Below are positions 18,915 through 25,316 of a stretch of DNA of 64,000 bases, in pieces. The notes below the pieces were generated by a model. The model worked only from the letters and a program-made list of their open reading frames with translations, had not been told where the DNA came from and searched no databases. Position numbers and translations under genes: made by a program. The stretch's first letter is position 1. Each line of letters starts with the position of its first letter. The stretch is from JBEBSD01 sp040394475 (GTDB lineage: Bacteria; Bacteroidota; Bacteroidia; Cytophagales; Spirosomataceae): NCBI GenBank assembly GCA_040394475.1, contig JBEBSD010000009.1, positions 62,001 through 126,000 on the forward strand. The letters are read 5' to 3'.

Positions 18915-19067
18915 TTAATCGAAATTTCTCTCCATGGTTGTAGGGTTGTCGATAGTTGCACTACCCTTTTCTTCCTTCGTCAAGTTCTTTACCTCTCCAA
19001 GATGTTTCAATAATGGTGCTGTATAAGCCTTCCTTTCATTTTCTGTTTGAAAAGTTGAAATTTTCAT
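18915..19067 (-). CDS. Lasso-type RiPP precursor peptide (leader motif YxxPxLxxxGxxxxxT)
   Basis: The gene encodes 50 residues beginning MKISTFQTENERK. Residues 15-30 read YTAPLLKHLGEVKNLT, an exact match to the leader motif bound by lasso RRE proteins, with Thr30 where the penultimate leader Thr is expected. The classical cut would be after Lys31, leaving the 19-residue core EEKGSATIDNPTTMERNFD. In that core Asp40 is position 9, a permitted ring acceptor, but a Glu N-terminus would be unusual. If Gly35 were residue 1, Asp40 would be at position 6, too close for known 7-9-residue rings. The gene is directly upstream of, and presumably co-transcribed with, the cyclase-like gene. It is missed by simple gene calling because of its size. 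Confidence 0.8.
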   Translation of the reverse strand: MKISTFQTENERKAYTAPLLKHLGEVKNLTKEEKGSATIDNPTTMERNFD

Positions 19068-19171
19068 GATTAAATCTCTTTAGTATTTACGAGTTAATAG
19101 CCGGGGTAAATTTAAGTGTATTTTTTTTATATACAATACAATTCAAAAAAAAAATGGAAATGGGGGTTCTG

Positions 19172-19194
19172 ACGGGGCTGACCCGTTTTTTTTA
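19172..19194 (+). terminator. Terminator-like hairpin near the right edge of the AT-rich block
   Basis: ACGGG, a 5-base loop and CCCGT are followed by eight T on the plus strand. No plus-strand gene reads into it in this window, so it may be a relic or act by chance. It sits where base composition changes. Confidence 0.35.
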
Positions 19195-19208
19195 GCCGCC
19201 GGAACCGG

Positions 19209-19907
19209 TTATGGAGCAGTTGCTTCCGGGTAGTCGATGAGCTGCCGGATGGTGCTGGTGCCGGATGCGATAAGCTGCTGGCCCAGGCAATGATCTTCCT
19301 GGCAATAATAGTAATCGGTCTGTTCTTCGTAGATTAAACCTACGCCCAGGGCATATTGACTGAAGCCCAGGTGGTAACGTACAAAGATATCTTGAGTGAA
19401 CTCCCGGCCGCTGACCTGTATGGTATTGGGGAAGGTGAAATCTCCTATAGTACGCGGCGTTTTGATGTCGGCGTAACGGCACTTTTCTTCTTCGCTGGTA
19501 TTGTATTGATTTAAGTTCCAGAGAACGCCTGTGGTGATGGGGAATACCATCGGAATCGTGGTCTTATTATCGAGGGAAAGCAGCAGCTTGTCCGGATAGC
19601 GGGTCACCGTATACTCTTTGACTTTCTGCCAGTAAGCAGTCGGAGTGCTGCGGGTTGAGCGGGCCAGTACGTATACCGGAAATCCGTCCGTGCCGGTATT
19701 GATCCGGATAACTTCATCTTTTTCCTGCCAGGTCGTGATGACCGGCTCACTTTGGCCTGCAGCGTAGGTTGTTTGGGTAACCTGGTAGCTGCGCGGAGCG
19801 TTGAGTCTGAGCGGAAAATAGGCATATTCATCAACAGGCTCCGGGGATTTGGAATCGCATCCGGCGAAAAAGGTGACGATCAGGGCGAGGAAAAATAATC
19901 TTTTCAA
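19209..19907 (-). CDS. Hypothetical lipoprotein
   Basis: A 232-residue protein with a lipoprotein signal: MKRLFFLALIVTFFAGC, lipobox FAGC with Cys17, followed by the flexible DSKSPEPVDEYAYFPL. The rest is a predicted beta-rich domain without a family that I recognise. Two Cys near the C-terminus (YYYCQEDHCLG) might form a disulphide or bind metal. It ends 39 bp downstream of... the T9SS plug-domain gene on the same strand precedes it by 39 bp, so they probably form an operon. Function unknown; periplasmic or outer-membrane location is likely. Confidence 0.75.
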   Translation of the reverse strand: MKRLFFLALIVTFFAGCDSKSPEPVDEYAYFPLRLNAPRSYQVTQTTYAAGQSEPVITTWQEKDEVIRINTGTDGFPVYVLARSTRSTPTAYWQKVKEYTVTRYPDKLLLSLDNKTTIPMVFPITTGVLWNLNQYNTSEEEKCRYADIKTPRTIGDFTFPNTIQVSGREFTQDIFVRYHLGFSQYALGVGLIYEEQTDYYYCQEDHCLGQQLIASGTSTIRQLIDYPEATAP

Positions 19908-19946
19908 AATTCAGGATGATTGTTAGGTGATGGGAAAACAGCAGAT

Positions 19947-21263
19947 CTAACGCCTCCGGTTCCATTCCAGGGTCCGGTAGCCAATGAGTATATCTGACCG
20001 GGCAGCCGGTGGCCGGTGGTATACCAGTATATCGTAATCGTTCTCAGTTGTGGAATAGGTTCCCTCCAGCAGTTGTTCATTGGTCATCCGGGTGTCTGTA
20101 TTCTGAACGACATAATCGTAGTTAATGACACCCTGCTTGAGTAAAATAACCGCATTGTAGGTGCCGGTCTCCGCATTGTAGGTCATACGATTCAGGTCGT
20201 TTAGCTGCCAGAGATTAAAGGAGCCGTTAACATAAACGTCGCCCTGGTCGCTTTCCGGCGCTTTCAGGGAAAATACGACCGGGGTATAGTCGGCTTCTGT
20301 GCTGCCGTTGCCTGACTCCCGCTGGTCGATAATGTAGTGCCCGTTGAAATCGTCCGACTGGAAATATCCTTCACGGGCCCGGGGCTTGTCCATCGCCAGG
20401 ATCAGCCGCGTGAATTCGTCCAGACGCTCGATGTACTGGATGCCGAAGCCACGGGCAGTGAGGGTACGGCTGTCGAAATAACGGAACTCATTCCCCCCGG
20501 GGAAATTATTTTCAAGACGAAAAAACTGGTACCCTGCGGTTTGCTCAAAGGCATTAACGCTGGTCGGCCTGAAGTCTGTTTTTAGGTTGTCCCAACGGAA
20601 GTTCTGACGGATCACTACTTTTAATTCGGTCTGCGGGGCATTCAGTACGTAGCCTTTGTAGTCGATACTGAAGTCGACCTGCTGATGCGTCTTTTGTTCA
20701 CTTACGCCTTCCGAAAACCGCACGGCGCCCTCGATGCGTACCTTAGGATCATAGATCATAAAACGCCGGGTCAGCACCGGAGTCCTGTCCCGTTCAGTAT
20801 ACACCAGCAAAACATAATTACCGGCAAGTTTAAGGGGCGGGACCTCAAACGAATAATGGTAATAGGGCACCTTGGTACTGAATGATTGCTGGTAGTCCAG
20901 CACCGGAAACTCGTTAAAGGTCTGGGTGAATTCAACATCGTTCAGGACGGACTGGCTCCAGTCGGCGTTGCAATGGATGATTTTAGCGCGGAAGCTACGA
21001 TAATCGGCTTGCAGGTCATCAAATTCCAGCGTGAGGGTTTTGTGCTGCTGCAGTGACAAAATAGGTTGTTGCAACAGCCGGGCGGCTCTTTCCTTCTCCG
21101 GAGAGGTGGGGTAGAGGAGCACCGTCTTGATGGTTTCCTCATAGATGTGATCCTTCAGCAAGACGTCGGCGGCAGGCAAAAGGGTGCTGCCGGCTATTTC
21201 ACGGGCTGCCAATAAAATCAGCAAGAGGATGCAACCGGATACTAGTTTCGTCAGGTAATTCAT
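19947..21263 (-). CDS. T9SS plug protein / DUF5103 domain-containing protein
   Basis: A 438-residue protein with an N-terminal signal peptide (hydrophobic residues about 10-25). It shows the DUF5103 pattern: LTLEFDDLQADYRSFRAKIIHCNADWSQS split over residues 77-105, PYYHYSFEVPPLKLAGNYVLLVY, RRFMIYD and, late, VYVNGSFNLWQLNDLNRMTYN. In this family the N-terminal part is known as the T9SS plug domain, from a protein that closes the periplasmic side of the T9SS translocon when it is idle. This fits a genome encoding proteins with T9SS sorting domains. A lipoprotein gene follows on the same strand. Confidence 0.88.
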   Translation of the reverse strand: MNYLTKLVSGCILLLILLAAREIAGSTLLPAADVLLKDHIYEETIKTVLLYPTSPEKERAARLLQQPILSLQQHKTLTLEFDDLQADYRSFRAKIIHCNADWSQSVLNDVEFTQTFNEFPVLDYQQSFSTKVPYYHYSFEVPPLKLAGNYVLLVYTERDRTPVLTRRFMIYDPKVRIEGAVRFSEGVSEQKTHQQVDFSIDYKGYVLNAPQTELKVVIRQNFRWDNLKTDFRPTSVNAFEQTAGYQFFRLENNFPGGNEFRYFDSRTLTARGFGIQYIERLDEFTRLILAMDKPRAREGYFQSDDFNGHYIIDQRESGNGSTEADYTPVVFSLKAPESDQGDVYVNGSFNLWQLNDLNRMTYNAETGTYNAVILLKQGVINYDYVVQNTDTRMTNEQLLEGTYSTTENDYDILVYHRPPAARSDILIGYRTLEWNRRR

Positions 21264-21308
21264 AGCGACTGTTCCATGGCTTGTACACCAAATAATAGGT
21301 TCTGCCCA

Positions 21309-21330
21309 TGGTCTGTGTCCCCACAGACCA
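21309..21330. repeat. Dispersed palindromic repeat, copy 1
   Basis: TGGTCTGTG, loop TCCC and CACAGACCA form a perfect 9-bp stem. It lies between the plug-protein gene start and the bifunctional nuclease gene. The same element, with flanking CCCA before and TTTT after, recurs at 36272-36292, and its stem recurs again at 36388-36409. Confidence 0.8.
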
Positions 21331-21402
21331 TTTTGTTGCCAGCCAGTAGGATGGATACCGGGAGGATACCAGAGGAAGCCAGGAACCAGGCCGGCCAGGC
21401 TG

Positions 21403-21996
21403 CTAGTTACGCCTCCCTAATTCATCCCGTAATTGAGCGGCTTTTTCGTATTCCTCGTTCTGCAATGCCTCATCCAGCATTTTTTTCAGGGCATCGGTAG
21501 GCAATTGTTTGATTTGCTCCGGGAAATTGGCTTTGGATATCTTGCCGGGCTGCGTATCAGCCTCTTCCACTTCCTCTTCTTCCTGAGGGGAGGAAACGAT
21601 GCCGGCTTCGGCCAGGATTGCCTCCATGGTATAGATAGGCGCGTTAAAGCGCAGGCCGATGGCAATGGCATCCGACGGGCGCGAATCTATTTCTACATTG
21701 GTAAGCTGATCGCCACAAACAATTTTAGAGTAAAACACCCCTTCCCGTAAATCGGAAATAACGATTTCCTTTACGGTAAAGTTGAGGGCATCCGCAAAGG
21801 AACGAAACAAATCGTGCGTCATCGGGCGATTGGGGACGATAGCTTCCATCTGCACTGCGATTGCCTGGGCTTCAAAAACACCAATAATAATCGGGAGTCT
21901 GCGGTTGCCAAACTCCTCTCCTAAAACCAGTGCAAACGAACCTTGTTGTGACTGACTGGGTGATAGTCCCAGGATTTCTAATTTTATTTTCTTCAC
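21403..21996 (-). CDS. Bifunctional nuclease family protein (DUF151) with UVR motif
   Basis: A 197-residue protein. Residues 1-130 form a DUF151/BFN domain (LVLGEEFGNRRLPIIIGVFEA, RPMTHDLF, VEIDSRPSDAIAIGLRF), a family with reported DNase/RNase activity in plants and of unclear bacterial function. After an acidic linker rich in Glu, residues of about 163-195 (LPTDALKKMLDEALQNEEYE to AAQLRDEL) form a UvrB/UvrC (UVR) motif that in other proteins mediates protein contacts. This BFN-UVR layout is common in Bacteroidota. Confidence 0.92.
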   Translation of the reverse strand: MKKIKLEILGLSPSQSQQGSFALVLGEEFGNRRLPIIIGVFEAQAIAVQMEAIVPNRPMTHDLFRSFADALNFTVKEIVISDLREGVFYSKIVCGDQLTNVEIDSRPSDAIAIGLRFNAPIYTMEAILAEAGIVSSPQEEEEVEEADTQPGKISKANFPEQIKQLPTDALKKMLDEALQNEEYEKAAQLRDELGRRN

Positions 21997-22072
21997 GTTT
22001 GCGATCGATACAAATCAACAGGCGTCCTGTCTATCCGGCTTGAAAAACAGCGCGCTTGTCCTGATTAAGAGT

Positions 22073-22120
22073 GCAAAAATAAATAACCCGTCTTGTATAA
22101 AAAAATACATGACGGGTTAT
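22073..22120 (-). terminator. Terminator after etfA
   Basis: ATAACCCGTC and GACGGGTTAT pair over 10 bp, with further inner pairing around an A-rich loop; the minus-strand transcript then continues into a T-rich run. It lies 16 bp after the etfA stop. Confidence 0.8.
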
Positions 22121-22136
22121 CCGCTTAATTCGGCAT

Positions 22137-23090
22137 TTAGTTTTCTTGCTGCAGGGCAGCGGTCAGGCGGGGGAGGACGTCAAAAACATCTCCTACGATA
22201 CCGTAGTCCGCCGCTTTGAAGAAAGAAGCTTCCGGATCTTTGTTGATGACCACGATGCATTTCGAGCCGTTTACACCGGCCAGGTGCTGAATGGCGCCGG
22301 AAATACCACAGGCAATGTACAGGTTCGGAGCAACTTTGATACCCGTCTGGCCGATATGTTCGTGATGCGGGCGCCAATCGAGGTCGGAAACAGGTTTGGA
22401 ACAACCGGTGGCTGCTCCGAGGGCCTGCGCAAGGTCCAACAGGGGCTGCCAGTGCTCCGGACCTTTCATGCCGCGCCCTCCCGAAACAATGATATCCGCA
22501 TCGGTGAGTGAAATATCGGATCCTGATTTTTCGGTTTTGGTGACATGGGCTGCAAAATCGGCGGGCGTGAATGTGGGCGTAAAGACTTCCACAGGCGCGG
22601 GGGGGGCGCTTTCGGTTACCGCAACACTATTTTTACGGATGGCCAGTATTTTGATGGCAGTCTGAAGCGTTACTGTTGCAAAAGCTTTGCCCGAGTAAAT
22701 GCTGCGCCTGACCCGGAAGTCGGGCTGGGGGAGCTCTGTTACCCCCGAGACCAACCCCGCTTTCAAGCGGACGGCCGCCCGGGCAGCGACGGCATCCCCT
22801 AAGCCGGACTTGGCCAGGATTACCAGGGTGCTCCCGGTAGCTTCCACGGCCTGCGTGAGGGCTGAGGCATAGGCAAGGCTGTTTTCCTGAGCCAGTCGTT
22901 CATCGGCTGCATGGAGTACTTTCGTGGCGCCAAAGTGCCCGGCTTTCGCCAGTTCCTCCGGAGCGAGCGGACCCAGCACCAGCACCGTTACCAGTTGAGA
23001 ACCGGCCGCGGCTGCCCCATAAGCAATAGCTTCCCGGGCATTTTTTTTCAGAGAGCCGTTATCGGTTTCTGCAAAAATTAAAACAGACAT
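22137..23090 (-). CDS. etfA: Electron transfer flavoprotein subunit alpha
   Basis: A 317-residue FAD-binding ETF subunit. It takes electrons from acyl-CoA dehydrogenases and other flavoenzymes and passes them to the quinone pool. The N domain begins MSVLIFAETDNGSLKKNA. The C-terminal FAD domain has the ETF alpha signature: SGGRGMKGPEHW, GAATGCSKPVSDLDW, GQTGIKVAPNLYIACGISG and HLAGVNGSKCIVVINKDPEA in that order. It follows etfB by 35 bp and is transcribed with it. Length and motifs are standard. Confidence 0.96.
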   Translation of the reverse strand: MSVLIFAETDNGSLKKNAREAIAYGAAAAGSQLVTVLVLGPLAPEELAKAGHFGATKVLHAADERLAQENSLAYASALTQAVEATGSTLVILAKSGLGDAVAARAAVRLKAGLVSGVTELPQPDFRVRRSIYSGKAFATVTLQTAIKILAIRKNSVAVTESAPPAPVEVFTPTFTPADFAAHVTKTEKSGSDISLTDADIIVSGGRGMKGPEHWQPLLDLAQALGAATGCSKPVSDLDWRPHHEHIGQTGIKVAPNLYIACGISGAIQHLAGVNGSKCIVVINKDPEASFFKAADYGIVGDVFDVLPRLTAALQQEN

Positions 23091-23125
23091 ATCAAAGGTT
23101 GATTTTAGTGAGTGGGGCGAGACTT

Positions 23126-23863
23126 TTAAAGAACTTTGGCTTCTGTACGCAAATAATGGATCAGTTGTTCGGGCTGATCGGCCGGGATCATTTTACAGGC
23201 TCCCTTTGCCGGAGGTAACTCATAAGAGAGCAGCGCTGTAGTGACCTCGCTTGCTACAGGCGCGACTACCTGCAGCGGTTTGGTCCGGGCCGACATGATA
23301 CCGCGCATATTCGGTATTTTCCATTCGGCAATTGGTTCCTGGCAGCCCAGCACAAGCGGAAGAGCTGCTTCCAGATATTCTTTTCCCCCGTCTATTTCAC
23401 GGGTTAATTGCACCTGACGACCTTCTATGGTTAGTTGCATCACCGGGGAATACGAGGGGATTCCAAGCATTTCTCCGACCAGGCCGTGCACAATACCACT
23501 GTTGAAGTCGATGGATTCCCGGCCCATCAATAGGAGGTCGTACTCGTTTTGCCGGGCGATATGAGCAATTTGAGTGGCAACGAAAAAGGAATCGGCCGGC
23601 TCAGCGTCAACGCGGATGGCATCATCAGCTCCTATGGCCAGGGCCTTGCGTAATTGGGGGTCACTATCGGCCTCGCCGATATTCAGGACTGTCAGCGTGG
23701 CGCCGAATTGTTCTTTCAGTTCAACTCCCCGGGCTAATGCATAATCATCGTAAGGACCAATAATGTATTGTACGCCGGTTTTATTAAATTTGGTGTCATT
23801 ATCGGTAAAAGAGATTCTGGCCGTGGTGTCCGGAACATTTGTGATACAAACGAGTATTTTCAT
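23126..23863 (-). CDS. etfB: Electron transfer flavoprotein subunit beta
   Basis: A 245-residue AMP-binding ETF subunit starting MKILVCITNVPDTTARISF. Family features include YIIGPYDDYALARGVELKE, LLMGRESIDFNSGIVHGLVG and, in the recognition loop region, LTREIDGGKEYLEAALPLVL. It is the first gene of the etfBA operon. Two inverted repeats lie upstream, one nearly identical to the element on the acyl-CoA dehydrogenase promoter, so expression may be coupled to fatty-acid or amino-acid oxidation. Confidence 0.95.
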   Translation of the reverse strand: MKILVCITNVPDTTARISFTDNDTKFNKTGVQYIIGPYDDYALARGVELKEQFGATLTVLNIGEADSDPQLRKALAIGADDAIRVDAEPADSFFVATQIAHIARQNEYDLLLMGRESIDFNSGIVHGLVGEMLGIPSYSPVMQLTIEGRQVQLTREIDGGKEYLEAALPLVLGCQEPIAEWKIPNMRGIMSARTKPLQVVAPVASEVTTALLSYELPPAKGACKMIPADQPEQLIHYLRTEAKVL

Positions 23864-23930
23864 TTGTCTGGCATTTGTAAAAATGAACGAATAAATTGTT
23901 AAACGCGAAGATAAGAAATTTCAAGTAATT

Positions 23931-23948
23931 TAGTATGCACGCATACTA
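23931..23948. promoter_or_regulatory. Perfect-arm palindrome upstream of etfBA (operator candidate)
   Basis: TAGTATGC AC GCATACTA has 8-bp perfect arms and lies 67 bp before the etfB start. It shares 15 of 18 positions with the site on the acyl-CoA dehydrogenase promoter. No clear -33/-7 pair could be aligned with it. Confidence 0.65.
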
Positions 23949-23952
23949 GTTT

Positions 23953-23971
23953 ATTCGGTAGTAAACCGAAT
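23953..23971. repeat. Short inverted repeat next to the etfBA palindrome
   Basis: ATTCGGT, loop AGTAA and ACCGAAT. It may be a second protein site or a weak hairpin; its role is unknown. Confidence 0.45.
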
Positions 23972-24000
23972 GAATTTTCGAAAAAGCTTCGACAGGTCTC

Positions 24001-24205
24001 GGGACGGTCCGCCGCCGCAGTGACTTTCAGCGATCGGCTTTCGGCTTTCAGCAATCGGCAATTGCCCGTTCCCCATTGCCTCAAGTCACCGCGGCCTCAG
24101 GACGGTCCGCTGCCGCGATGACTTACAGCGATCGGCTTTCGGCAATCGGCTTTCAGCAATCAGCAATCGCCTGTTCCCCATTGCCTCAAGTCACCGCAGC
24201 GGCGG
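24001..24205. repeat. Two tandem ~98-bp repeats built of 'atcggctttcggc' units
   Basis: The unit starts GGACGGTCCGC and ends CCCCATTGCCTCAAGTCACC. It occurs twice with a period of 98 bp, each copy containing short internal repeats of the type 'cggctttc(a/g)gcaatcggc'. Together with the palindromes just before it, this fills the 415-bp gap between etfB and the TPR gene. Confidence 0.8.
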
Positions 24206-24278
24206 ACTCAGCGTGACGCTGGAATTATACTAAATAACTAAAAATAACCGCTCTTACAAACCAGAGCCATACCAGTAG

Positions 24279-24611
24279 ATGAAGAACCAGGAATTGCTCA
24301 CACAACTTCGACTGTTTTACCAGGAAGATCCGACGGATCCGTTCAATGCCTATGCCCTTGCCATGGCACTGGTACCAACCAACGGGTCGGAGGCCAGGCA
24401 GTATTTGGAAGCGCTGCTGAAAGAACATCCGGATTACCTGCCTGCTTACTACCAGCTGGGAAAATTATACGAAGCGTTCAACGAAGGTGAAAACGCATTG
24501 AAAGTCTACCGGCAAGGGATCAGCCTGGCTGCCACCCAACAAAACGGGCGGACACTGGAGGAACTGAAACGAGCGGAAAGAATGCTGCAGGAGGAGCTCG
24601 AAGACTGGTAG
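24279..24611 (+). CDS. Tetratricopeptide-repeat protein, small
   Basis: A 110-residue, helix-rich protein without a signal peptide. Residues of about 20-95 form roughly two TPR units (DPFNAYALAMALVPTNGSEA and YLPAYYQLGKLYEAFNEGEN), followed by a charged C-terminal helix. Such small TPR proteins usually mediate protein contacts; no partner is evident. It stands alone between a repeat region and the metal cluster. Confidence 0.82.
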   Translation: MKNQELLTQLRLFYQEDPTDPFNAYALAMALVPTNGSEARQYLEALLKEHPDYLPAYYQLGKLYEAFNEGENALKVYRQGISLAATQQNGRTLEELKRAERMLQEELEDW

Positions 24612-24700
24612 ACGGCCCGTTTAGAGAGAAAGCTGTAAGGTTTCCCCGGAATTATGTAAGGTTCAGGAAGGCAGGGAGCCTTACCTTTGCAGGTATAATG

Positions 24701-24717
24701 CGGTTCGATGAGAACCG
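24701..24717. promoter_or_regulatory. Inverted repeat upstream of the metal-handling cluster
   Basis: CGGTTC, spacer GATGA and GAACCG lie about 30-50 bp upstream of promoter-like elements for the cluster. It could be a regulator site or part of a terminator for the TPR gene. Confidence 0.35.
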
Positions 24718-24765
24718 TACCAGCAGGAAATTGCATTGATTCATTCTGTTTTGTACTTTTGTATT

Positions 24766-25218
24766 GTGAATAAAAAAGCATTCTACCGGTATTTTACCAT
24801 TTTTATGGCTTTTGTCGTACTGCTTACCAGTACGGGCATTGGTCTGGTAGAAAGTCATTGCATGCTTCGCGGCAAATCGCTTCAACTGTTTTCCAAAGAA
24901 AAAAAGGAGGGTTGTAAAGGCTGCCGGGTCGCCACCGTTGCGCCCGACAGTGCCGGGAAAACCCTGCTCAGGAAAACCAATTGCTGTACGGAAAAGCATT
25001 CGTTTAAAAACGTTTCTTTCCTTTCTTCTTTTTCTCAGTTACTGGCAAAGCTCCTCAAAACTGTCGGAGATGCCTGCACGGGACTGTTCGACGACTTGAG
25101 GTTGTGGACCACCGGCCGGCTGCTGGTACAAGGGGAGGCTGTATCTTCAGCCTGTTCTTTTTCATCCTTGCTCTATGGGCGGAGCATGCTCGTCTTTGTC
25201 CAGAAATTTCTGATTTGA
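24766..25218 (+). CDS. HYC_CC_PP-like small secreted protein of the metal cluster
   Basis: I choose the GTG start that yields a proper signal peptide (VNKKAFYRYFTIFMAFVVLL), giving 150 residues; ATG at 24736 and 24805 are alternatives. A TAnnTTTG element (24754-24761) overlaps the first codons if GTG is right, which argues for caution. The protein has paired cysteines spaced as in the Bacteroidota HYC_CC_PP family: a His-Cys (ESHC) after the signal, CKGC, and NCC before a less conserved tail. These proteins are typically encoded next to a TonB receptor and HMA proteins, as here, so a periplasmic role with copper or another soft metal is inferred. Confidence 0.65.
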   Translation: MNKKAFYRYFTIFMAFVVLLTSTGIGLVESHCMLRGKSLQLFSKEKKEGCKGCRVATVAPDSAGKTLLRKTNCCTEKHSFKNVSFLSSFSQLLAKLLKTVGDACTGLFDDLRLWTTGRLLVQGEAVSSACSFSSLLYGRSMLVFVQKFLI

Positions 25219-25316
25219 TGCCATTTTCTGACGGGAATGAACAGGGCTATCCTGTTGGTTTCTGAAAGTCGTCAATGCTGTTGACGAAAAAAATGTGTTG
25301 AATCAATCAGAAAGAC

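Noticed and set aside
23899..24084. Short minus-strand frame over the repeats upstream of etfB
   Set aside because: It reads through repeated DNA and an inverted repeat and has no domain.
24001..24205. Possible CRISPR array
   Set aside because: Only two long units with similar spacers, no 28-37-base direct repeats with unique spacers, and no cas genes nearby.
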